Shown here: piece by piece, positions 25,165 to 32,862 of the stretch | How the letters are laid out: every line of letters starts with the position of its first letter | Numbering within the stretch: the first letter of the stretch is position 1 | From: DATAEY01 sp045805565 | GTDB taxonomy: Bacteria > Actinomycetota > Thermoleophilia > Solirubrobacterales > Solirubrobacteraceae | Direction of reading: 5' to 3' | Length of the DNA stretch: 51,026 bases | NCBI GenBank assembly: GCA_045805565.1 | Contig: JBJMKZ010000005.1 | Span: forward strand, 1-51,026 | Made by a program: the position numbers and the translations under genes | The notes under the pieces: model-generated | What the model was told of the DNA's origin: nothing | The model's database searches: none | Seen by the model: only the letters and a program-made list of their open reading frames with translations

Positions 25165-26292
25165 ATGAGCGGCGGCCCGAACCGCTCCGGCCTGCGCGCC
25201 TTCCCGCTCGGCGAGGGCTGGCCGTACCTGCTGACACCGTTCATCGCGGTGGCGGTGGCGCTCGAGATCCTGCACGGCCCGCCGGCCGCGGTGTTCGCCG
25301 CGTCGGCCCTGGGCGTGATTCCGCCGGCGGCGCTGATGGGCCGGGCGACCGAGCAGCTGGCGGATCGGGCCGGCCCCGGGATCGGGGGTCTCCTGAACGT
25401 GACGTTCGGCAACGCGCCGGAGCTGATCATCGCGCTGTTCGCCCTCGCCCGGGGACTGCACGAGGTGGTCAAGGCGACCCTGGTGGGCTCGATCCTCGGC
25501 AACGTCCTGCTGGTGCTGGGCGGCGCCATGCTGTGGGGCGGCCTGCGACACGATCATCAGCGCTTCAACCGGACGGCTGCCAATGCCCAGTCGGCGATGC
25601 TGCTGCTCGCGGCCGCGGCACTCGCCATGCCGGCGGTGTTCCAGCTCGTCGAGGGTCGCTCGCTACCGGCGGTCGGGTCCGAGCGGACCGACTTCTCGAG
25701 CATGGCGGACGACCTGTCCTTCGTGGTGGCGGCGATTCTCATCGTCACCTACGGGTTCGGACTGGTGTTCTCGCTTCGCACCCACCGGGACCTGTTCAAT
25801 CCACCGGAGGAGAAGGACCGTCGCGGCGCCGGTTGGAGCGTCCGGCGCTCGGCGATGCTGCTGGGGCTCGCCGGAGTGGTGGTCGGCCTGATGTCCGAGA
25901 TCCTCGTGGGCTCGATCAGCGCCGCGGCGAAGTCGGCCGGGCTCAGCGAGTTCTTCATCGGGGCGATCATCGTGGCGATCGTCGGCAACGCGGCCGAGCA
26001 CTGGGTGGCGGTGCTCGTGGCGGGCAAGAACCGGATGGACCTGGCGGTCAACATCGCGATCGGATCCAGCGCCCAGGTGGCGCTGTTCGTGGCGCCGGTC
26101 CTGGTGCTGGCGTCGTTCGCGGTCGGGCCGTTTCCGATGGCGTTCGTGCTCAACGGCTTCGAGCTGGCGGCGATCTTCCTCGCCGTCGTGATCGCCAACC
26201 ACGTGACCAACGAAGGGCAGTCGACGTGGTTCGAGGGCGTGCAGCTCCTCGCCGTCTACGCGGTGCTGGTCACGGCCTTCCTGTTCGCCTGA
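25165..26292 (+). CDS. Calcium/proton exchanger (CaCA superfamily, CAX/ChaA type)
   Basis: 375 residues with ~11 transmembrane segments in two inverted halves. The two alpha-repeat ion-binding motifs are clear: FGNAPELIIALFAL in the first half and VGNAAEHWVAVLVAG in the second. Their acidic residues (GNAPE, GNAAE) coordinate Ca2+ in CAX exchangers, which extrude Ca2+ in exchange for protons. A charged central loop (LRTHRDLFNPPEEKDRRGAG) separates the halves. The start at ATG 25165 is decided by the TATTGT -10 element and the first helix position. Confidence 0.92.
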   Translation: MSGGPNRSGLRAFPLGEGWPYLLTPFIAVAVALEILHGPPAAVFAASALGVIPPAALMGRATEQLADRAGPGIGGLLNVTFGNAPELIIALFALARGLHEVVKATLVGSILGNVLLVLGGAMLWGGLRHDHQRFNRTAANAQSAMLLLAAAALAMPAVFQLVEGRSLPAVGSERTDFSSMADDLSFVVAAILIVTYGFGLVFSLRTHRDLFNPPEEKDRRGAGWSVRRSAMLLGLAGVVVGLMSEILVGSISAAAKSAGLSEFFIGAIIVAIVGNAAEHWVAVLVAGKNRMDLAVNIAIGSSAQVALFVAPVLVLASFAVGPFPMAFVLNGFELAAIFLAVVIANHVTNEGQSTWFEGVQLLAVYAVLVTAFLFA

Positions 26293-26316
26293 ACGACCCG
26301 GCCGCGACGCGCCCGC

Positions 26317-26634
26317 CTACTCCCGCCCGACCTCCTGGTCGTCCTCCTCGAGCTCGTCGGCCTCGTTGTCGTCCTCGTCGGTGACCGAAGCCGACGCGCC
26401 GGGGTGATAGCGGACCTGGAACGCCTCGAGCAGCTCGTCACGCTGGTGCTCGTCGATGGGGGACTCGTCGGAGATCAGCACCCAATCCGCTCCCTCGAAC
26501 TCCTCCATGTTGAAGATCTCGGCGTCGAGCTCGGGCGAGTCGTCGACGACCACCAGCACCTCGGTCTGGGGGTTGAAGTACGTGCCCGGACGGTTGAGGG
26601 CCTCGTCCACTTCGAACGCGCGCGGGTCGGCCAT
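26317..26634 (-). CDS. Small acidic protein, unknown function
   Basis: 105 residues. The first ~80 look folded (FEVDEALNRPGTYFNPQTEV, then VLVVVDDSPELDAEIFNMEE); the last ~25 are almost purely acidic (DEDDNEADELEEDDQE) and probably disordered. No catalytic motif or known domain recognised. ATG 26634 has TAGGCT 6 nt upstream, supporting a leaderless transcript. It is convergent with the antiporter gene, 24 nt away. The coding call rests on frame, promoter and compositional contrast between core and tail. Confidence 0.65.
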   Translation of the reverse strand: MADPRAFEVDEALNRPGTYFNPQTEVLVVVDDSPELDAEIFNMEEFEGADWVLISDESPIDEHQRDELLEAFQVRYHPGASASVTDEDDNEADELEEDDQEVGRE

Positions 26635-26640
26635 GCCGGC

Positions 26641-26646
26641 AGCCTA
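26641..26646 (-). promoter_or_regulatory. -10 element of a leaderless promoter (acidic protein gene)
   Basis: TAGGCT on the minus strand ends 6 nt before ATG 26634. Confidence 0.6.
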
Positions 26647-26677
26647 CCCGCGTCGCGGGTGGGTCGTAACCGCGCCC

Positions 26678-27163
26678 TCAGCCGAGCTCGCGGACCTGGC
26701 GTTCGACCTCGGCCTCCACGTCGAGCGGCTCCTTGCCGGCGCGCATCCGCCGCTCGTTGCGGGCGATCACCAGCTGACGGATCTCGGCCCGCAGTTCCGG
26801 ATCGACGGCGGGCGCGGTCAGCCGTGCCAGCTCGGCCTCCACGTCGAGCGGCGGCTCGCCCCTTCGCATCCTGCGCTCGTTGCGAGCCTGCAGCAGCTGG
26901 CGGATCTCCTCGTCGCGCTCGCGCGCGCCGAGCCCCCCGCCTCCGGTCGGGGGACGGTGCCCGCGTCCGCGCTCCTCGTCGATCGAGAACGCTCCGCGAC
27001 CGATCTGGTCGTACAGCCTGCCGGTGCTCAGGAAGGTGATCAGGGCGATCAGCGTGCCGCCGACCACGACGACGATGAGCACTGTCCCGAAGACGTCCTG
27101 CACCGCGCTCAGCAGCGGCGCGCGCCTGGACGGGCGCGCGAGCGCGAATGGGGGCAGTGGCAC
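26678..27163 (-). CDS. Membrane-anchored protein with two copies of a basic helical repeat
   Basis: 161 residues. One transmembrane helix near the N-terminus (VFGTVLIVVVVGGTLIALIT) leads into a cytoplasmic region with two near-identical units: EIRQLLQARNERRMRRGEPP and, ~40 residues on, EIRQLVIARNERRMRAGKEP, each followed by LDVEAE(L/V). The repeat is amphipathic and Arg-rich, suggesting a protein- or nucleic-acid-binding helix. GTG 27163 starts 23 nt from the divergent 44-residue gene. It resembles short coiled proteins seen in Thermoleophilia, but no function is known to me. Confidence 0.68.
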   Translation of the reverse strand: MPLPPFALARPSRRAPLLSAVQDVFGTVLIVVVVGGTLIALITFLSTGRLYDQIGRGAFSIDEERGRGHRPPTGGGGLGARERDEEIRQLLQARNERRMRRGEPPLDVEAELARLTAPAVDPELRAEIRQLVIARNERRMRAGKEPLDVEAEVERQVRELG

Positions 27164-27173
27164 GGCACTGTCC

Positions 27174-27179
27174 TAGATT
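27174..27179 (+). promoter_or_regulatory. -10 element of a leaderless promoter (44-residue gene)
   Basis: TAGATT lies 7 nt before ATG 27187, inside the 23-nt divergent gap. Confidence 0.55.
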
Positions 27180-27186
27180 GTCTCCC

Positions 27187-27321
27187 ATGTGGCGCCGGCT
27201 GATGCGTCGGACGTTCGCGCCGCGGCGCCCGCCGCTGTTCATGGAACAGTGGGCGCTCGCCCTGGTGACGGTCGTCCTGCTCGGCGCCGGAATAGCCCTG
27301 GCCATCGGCCTCCTGCGGTAG
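27187..27321 (+). CDS. 44-residue single-pass membrane protein
   Basis: A short gene, easily missed. The N-terminus is very basic (MWRRLMRRTFAPRRPPLFM) and is followed by one hydrophobic helix (WALALVTVVLLGAGIALAIG) and stop TAG 27319-27321. The positive-inside rule places the N-terminus in the cytoplasm. Coding support: the TAGATT element at leaderless spacing, no clash with another gene, and a well-formed helix. It is divergent from the repeat protein at 26678-27163, also membrane-anchored, so the two may act together. Function unknown. Confidence 0.55.
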   Translation: MWRRLMRRTFAPRRPPLFMEQWALALVTVVLLGAGIALAIGLLR

Positions 27322-27332
27322 CGAGGCCCCGG

Positions 27333-27383
27333 TTGAGGGCGCGCCTACCCTGCGGTAGCCTATTTGGTTGACTGACCAGTCAA
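27333..27383 (+). promoter_or_regulatory. Promoter and TetR-type operator of the beta-oxidation operon
   Basis: TTGAGG (27333-27338), a 17-nt spacer and TAGCCT (27356-27361) form a good promoter with its start near 27368. Exactly there lies a perfect palindrome, TTGACTG-AC-CAGTCAA (27368-27383), of the size and style bound by TetR-family regulators of fatty-acid degradation (FadR type). A repressor here would block transcription initiation of the acyl-CoA dehydrogenase operon. The cognate regulator is not identifiable in the window. Confidence 0.78.
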
Positions 27384-27448
27384 TCTATCCCGCGACGCGT
27401 GGACCGTCTTTGCGCCCGTCCGCGCGGACTCGAAGGAGAGGCAGCCAA

Positions 27449-28624
27449 GTGGTCGATTTCACGCTCACCGACGAGCAGAGGGCCCTGCGCGAGATGGCCC
27501 ATGACTTCGCCGCCAACGAGATGCGCCCGGTGGCCTGGGACTACGACCGGGACAGCACCTGGCCGGAGGACATCCTCCGCAAGGCGTGGGAGCTGGGCAT
27601 CCTCAACACCCACATCGCGGAGGAGTACGGCGGGCCGGGGATCGACTTCCTCGGTGGGGCGCTCATCGAGGAGGAGCTCGGCTGGGGCTGCTCGGGGATC
27701 GGGACCTCGATCGCGTGCAACGGGCTCGCCACCGCGCCGATCGTCATCGGCGGCTCCGAGGAGGTTAAGAGTCACTACCTGTCGTCGCTGACCGAGGAGT
27801 TCAAGCTCGCCTCGTTCTGCCTGACCGAGCCCGACGCCGGCTCCGACGTCTCGGGCATGCGCACGACCGCCGTCAGGAAGGGTGACAAGTACGTCATCAA
27901 CGGCTCGAAGTGCTTCATCACCAACGGCGGCTACGCCGACTTCTACACGGTGTACGCGAAGACCGACAAGGACGCGGGGCACCGCGGCATCTCCGCGTTC
28001 GTGGTTCCGCGCGAGGCGGGGGTGGTGGTGGACAAGAAGGAGGACAAGATGGGCCAGCGCGCCTCCAACACCGCCACCATCACGTTCAACGACTGCGAGG
28101 TTCCCGCCGACCATCTCCTCGGTGAGGAGAACAAGGGCTTCAAGCTGGCCATGATGACCCTGGACCGCACACGTCCCGGGGTGGCGGCGATGGCGGTCGG
28201 GATCGCCCGGGCCGCGTTCGAGTTCGCCACCGACTACTCCAAGGAGCGCGTCCAGTTCGGCGTCCCGATCGCCATGCACCAGGCGATCCAGTTCATGATC
28301 GCCGACATGGCCACCGATGTGGAGGCGGCGCGGCTGTTGGTGTGGAAGTCGGCCGTGCTGCTGGACCAGGGCAGGCGCAACACGCTGGAGTCCTCTCACG
28401 CCAAGCGGTTCGCGGCGGATGCCGCGATGAAGGTCACCACCGACGCCGTCCAGGTCTACGGGGGCTACGGGTTCATCAAGGAGTATCCGGTCGAGAAGCT
28501 CATGCGAGACGCCAAGATCATGCAGCTGTACGAGGGCACCTCCCAGATCCAGCGGCTGGTCATCGCCCGCGAGACGTTGCTCCCGCGCCGCGTCGAGGAG
28601 CCGGCGGCCTCGGCAGTGGCCTGA
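27449..28624 (+). CDS. Acyl-CoA dehydrogenase (short/medium-chain type)
   Basis: 391 residues, the standard length. The substrate/FAD segment SFCLTEPDAGSDVSGMRTTA and the C-terminal YEGTSQIQRLVIARETLL with its catalytic glutamate (YEGTS) are intact. It oxidises acyl-CoA to enoyl-CoA, passing electrons to ETF. GTG 27449 is chosen because AAGGAGAGG lies 8 nt upstream and the N-terminus (DFTLTDEQRALREMAHDFAA) is canonical. It heads a same-strand group with an SRPBCC protein, two hydroxyacyl/enoyl genes and a sirtuin, all plausibly controlled by the operator at 27368-27383. Confidence 0.93.
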   Translation: MVDFTLTDEQRALREMAHDFAANEMRPVAWDYDRDSTWPEDILRKAWELGILNTHIAEEYGGPGIDFLGGALIEEELGWGCSGIGTSIACNGLATAPIVIGGSEEVKSHYLSSLTEEFKLASFCLTEPDAGSDVSGMRTTAVRKGDKYVINGSKCFITNGGYADFYTVYAKTDKDAGHRGISAFVVPREAGVVVDKKEDKMGQRASNTATITFNDCEVPADHLLGEENKGFKLAMMTLDRTRPGVAAMAVGIARAAFEFATDYSKERVQFGVPIAMHQAIQFMIADMATDVEAARLLVWKSAVLLDQGRRNTLESSHAKRFAADAAMKVTTDAVQVYGGYGFIKEYPVEKLMRDAKIMQLYEGTSQIQRLVIARETLLPRRVEEPAASAVA

Positions 28625-28662
28625 CGCCACGCGTCGTCCGCCCGCGCTGACAACTCGAAGCG

Positions 28663-29121
28663 ATGGGTCGCGTCGCCGCCGTGCATGACATGGAAGGCCC
28701 GCTGGGGGCGGCCGAGCGCCTGTGGTACGACACCGCTCGCTGGCCGGCGTTCATCGACGGATTCGGCCACCTGGTCAAGGTCGAGGGTGACTGGCCCGCG
28801 CCGGGCTCGCGCGTGGTCTGGGACTCCACTCCCGCCGGGCGGGGCCGCGTGGTCGAGCGGGTGGTCGAGCACCAGCCAGGCGTGGGGCAGGCCGTCGAGG
28901 TGGAGGATCCGCGCCTGCACGGTACCCAGCGGGTCCGCTTCGAGCGGCTGGCGGACGGCACCGCGGTCGGGCTCGAGCTCGACTATCGGCTCAAGCAGCG
29001 CGGGCCGCTGACGGCGCTGGTGGACGCGCTGTTCATCCGCCGGGCCATCCGCGACTCGCTGCGGCGCACGCTGGCTCGCCTGTCGCGCGAGCTGCGCGCC
29101 GAGCTCGAGCTCCTGCGCTGA
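28663..29121 (+). CDS. SRPBCC-fold (polyketide cyclase/START-like) protein
   Basis: 152 residues with the helix-grip pattern: an N-terminal strand, AERLWYDTARWPAFIDGFGH as the first helix region, several strands (VEGDWPAPGSRVVWDSTPAG, later GTAVGLELDYRL) and a long basic C-terminal helix (RRAIRDSLRRTLARLSRELR). Such proteins bind hydrophobic ligands in a central cavity; some act in lipid or polyketide metabolism. It sits between beta-oxidation genes, which suggests an acyl or lipid ligand, but this is inference. ATG 28663; no clear Shine-Dalgarno. Confidence 0.72.
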   Translation: MGRVAAVHDMEGPLGAAERLWYDTARWPAFIDGFGHLVKVEGDWPAPGSRVVWDSTPAGRGRVVERVVEHQPGVGQAVEVEDPRLHGTQRVRFERLADGTAVGLELDYRLKQRGPLTALVDALFIRRAIRDSLRRTLARLSRELRAELELLR

Positions 29122-29236
29122 GCCGGCGCCCGACGCCAGCCGCGGCGGCGCGCGCCGGAGTCGATAGCCTTCCGCGCTCCCGGGCCGGCGCCTCGCGCGC
29201 CCGCCCTTCCCCTCAGGAAAAGGACCCGGAGCCAGC

Positions 29237-30095
29237 ATGTTCGTCTTCAAAGCCGCGGTTGTGGGCGCGGGGACGATGGGAGGCGAGATCGCCCAGGTGA
29301 TCGCCAGCGCGGACGTCCCCGTCGTGCTCAAGGACGTCGATCGCAAGTTCGTCGACCAGGGCCTGCACAAGGCCCGTGAGGTGACCGAGGGCCAGCTCGG
29401 CCGGCTGGTCAAGAAGGAGAAGCTCACCCAGGAGCAGGCCGAGGCCGGGGTCGAGGAGGTGGTCGAGCGCATCCACGGCACCACCGGCTATGACGGGTTC
29501 GCCGACGTCGACTTCGTGGTCGAGGCGGTGCCCGAGAAGATGGAGGTCAAGCGGGCGGTGTTCGGCGAGCTCGACGCGGTGACCTCCGGTCACGCGATCC
29601 TTGCCTCCAACACCTCGTCGCTGCCGATCTCCGAGATCGCCGAGGCGACGACGCGCCCGGACAAGGTGCTCGGCTTCCACTTCTTCTATCCGGCCACGAT
29701 GATGCGGCTGATCGAGGTCATCGAGGGCGCCGAGACCTCGCCGGAGACCGTGCAGGCGGCGACCAACTTCGCCCAGGCGATCCGCAAGATGCCCATCCGC
29801 TGCGCCGAGTGCCCCGGCTTCGTGGGCAACCGGATCGCCAACTCCGCCATCTCGGAGGTGTGGCGTGTCCAGGAGGAGGAGGGGATCTCCACCGAGCAGG
29901 TTGACAAGATGGTCTCGGAGTCCAAGGCCATGCCCATGGGCCCGTTCTTCCTCACCGACATGCTCGGGCTCGACACCGTCCTGCATGTCGCCGAGCACCT
30001 GCGGGCGTCCTACGGCGACCGCTTCTACGTCCACCGCGGGATGAAGGAGCTGGTCGAGGCCGGCGACCTGGGCGCCAAGACCGGAAAGGGGTTCT

Positions 30096-30112
<17 letters not shown>
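29237..30112 (+). CDS. 3-hydroxyacyl-CoA dehydrogenase (NAD-binding plus first C-terminal domain)
   Basis: 291 residues. The Rossmann motif GAGTMGGEIAQ opens the protein; EAVPEKMEVKRAVFGELD, SNTSSLPISEIAEAT and the catalytic histidine in FHFFYPATMM follow, then PGFVGNRI and the end of the first 3HCDH C domain (TGKGFYEHGS). It oxidises L-3-hydroxyacyl-CoA with NAD in beta-oxidation. In many bacterial and archaeal fusions the chain continues into a second 3HCDH C domain and an enoyl-CoA hydratase; here those lie in the next gene, which overlaps this one by 17 nt in the +1 frame. An AGGA/GGAG region precedes ATG 29237. Confidence 0.9.
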
Positions 30113-31186
<1,074 letters not shown>

Positions 31187-31202
<16 letters not shown>

Positions 31203-31954
31203 TCCCCGTCCAAGAGGGCGCCGAGCGCCTGGCCGGGCTCATCCGCTCGGCCGGCTCGGTGGTCGCGCTCACCGGGGCGGGAATATCGGTCCCCTCGGGC
31301 ATCCCGGACTTCCGCTCGCCCGGCACCGGCCTGTGGGAGAAGGTCGACCCCATGGAGGTCGCCCACATCGAGGCGTTCCGGCGAGATCCCGAGCGGTTCT
31401 GGGGCTTCTACGCGGAACGCTTCTCGAGCCTGCGCGACCGCCAGCCCAATGGCGCGCACCTCGCCCTGGTCGAGCTCGAGCGGCGCGGCCGCCTCGACGC
31501 GGTGATCACCCAGAACGTCGACATGCTCCACCGCCGGGCGGGCACCCGCGAGCTGGTCGAGGTCCACGGCTCGATCGCGACCTGCTCGTGCCCGAGCTGC
31601 GGGCGCGCGGTGGAGCTGGACGACGCTCGGGCCCGACTGGCGGCCGATCCGGGCGGCGTTCCGCGGTGCGAGTGCGGGACAGTGCTCAAGCCCGACGTGG
31701 TGCTGTTCGGCGAGCTGCTGCCCGACCACGCCATGGAGCGCGCCTACGAGCTCGCGGCCGCCGCCGACCTGCTGCTGTGCGTCGGCTCGTCGCTCGAGGT
31801 CTACCCGGTGGCCGGCCTGCCGCACGTGACCCTGGGGTCGGGTGGGGCGCTGGCCATCGTCACCCGCGGCGCCACGCCGGTGGACCATCTGGCCGAGGTG
31901 CGGCGCGACGGTGATGTGGTGGCGGAGCTCGAGGCGGTCATCGCAGCGCTCTAA
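31187..31954 (+). CDS. cobB: NAD-dependent protein deacylase (sirtuin)
   Basis: 255 residues. GAGISVPSGIPDFRSPGTG binds NAD, TQNVDMLHRRAG carries the ribose contacts, the catalytic histidine is in VHGSIATC, and two cysteine pairs (CPSC, then CEC) are the zinc module. Sirtuins remove acetyl or longer acyl groups from lysines; placing one at the end of a beta-oxidation operon fits control of acyl-CoA enzymes by deacylation, which is known for acetyl-CoA synthetases. GTG 31187 overlaps the upstream gene by 16 nt. The TAA stop falls inside the 23-bp palindrome at 31951-31973. Confidence 0.92.
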
Positions 31955-31973
31955 CCCTCGACTCGAGGGTTAG
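31951..31973. repeat. 23-bp perfect palindrome, copy 1
   Basis: Arms CTAACCCTCGA and TCGAGGGTTAG flank a single central C. The stops of both convergent genes (TAA of the sirtuin, TAG of the minus-strand gene) are built from its left end. Here it could act as a bidirectional terminator, but an identical copy in inverted orientation lies at 35495-35517 between divergent genes. Confidence 0.9.
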
Positions 31974-32850
31974 AGGGAGCGCCGGCGGCGGCTCGCGCCC
32001 GCAGCGCCGCCTCGAGCCGGCCAAGCGCCTCCTCGACCGCGGCGACCGTCGCGGGCGAGAGCTCGCCGGTCAGCGCCTCGTTGGCCGCCGGTCCCACCGC
32101 GGCTCTGCGGCCGCGCAGCTCGTCGAGGCGCTGGCTCATGTCGGCGGCGTCCTGGGGTCGCAGCTCGGTGATCGCCGCCTCCAGCGCGACCCGGAGCTGT
32201 AGCGCCGCCTCACGCGACCGGCCGGCCTTCAGGTCGACGCGCGCGCGCAGGGCGAGCTCCTCGCAGGCCAGTGGCTGGTCGCGCCCGCCCAGGAGGGCGG
32301 CGAGGCGCTCCTGGGGGCGCAGCGCGGCGATCCGGCGCTGGCGGCGACGAACGTCGAGGGGAACCTCGACCGCCTGGCTCCAGCGGCCGTCGGCCACCTG
32401 CTCGCCGCGGCCGTGGCCGAGCCGGGCGACGAGGGCCTGGTCGCGGGACACATCGTGGATCGAGGCGTCGGCGGCGGTCAGGCGATGCGCCCGCAGCGCG
32501 CGGTTCACCGCCCGCAGGGCCTCGTCAAGGGCGGCCGCCGACGCTTCGCGGCTCATCCCTTCCAACCACGCCTCGGCCGCGGCTGGCGGTACCGGCTCGG
32601 CGTCGATCACGGTCACCCGGGTGGTGGATACCGGCTGCGCGTCGGGCTCGGCCTGCGCCCGGCGCGGACGGCGGCGGCGCAGCAGACGCCGCTGGGGCGC
32701 TCCCAGTGTGGCCAGGACCAGGACGTGGCTGGGCTCCTGCGTCCCGGGTGTGCGCAGCACGTAGCGCCCGTCCTCGGGACCCAGCGACCACGGGAACTCG
32801 AACTGGGCGAACCGGAACCGCCGGTCGACTTCCGTCACGCGCGCGGACAC
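31951..32850 (-). CDS. Protein of unknown function, helical, charged
   Basis: 299 residues, no family recognised. The N-terminus looks structured (RFRFAQFEFPWSLGPEDGRY, then RTPGTQEPSHVLVLATLG), followed by a very basic stretch (RRLLRRRRPRRAQ). Next come helical segments rich in Ala/Arg/Glu to the end. There is no signal peptide, so it is probably cytoplasmic. GTG 32850 starts 12 nt after the stop of the peptidoglycan hydrolase gene, so they form an operon. Its stop TAG lies in the 23-bp palindrome, so the last residues (SNPRVEG) are encoded by the repeat. Confidence 0.65.
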   Translation of the reverse strand: MSARVTEVDRRFRFAQFEFPWSLGPEDGRYVLRTPGTQEPSHVLVLATLGAPQRRLLRRRRPRRAQAEPDAQPVSTTRVTVIDAEPVPPAAAEAWLEGMSREASAAALDEALRAVNRALRAHRLTAADASIHDVSRDQALVARLGHGRGEQVADGRWSQAVEVPLDVRRRQRRIAALRPQERLAALLGGRDQPLACEELALRARVDLKAGRSREAALQLRVALEAAITELRPQDAADMSQRLDELRGRRAAVGPAANEALTGELSPATVAAVEEALGRLEAALRARAAAGAPSNPRVEG

Positions 32851-32862
32851 CCGCGCGGCGGA

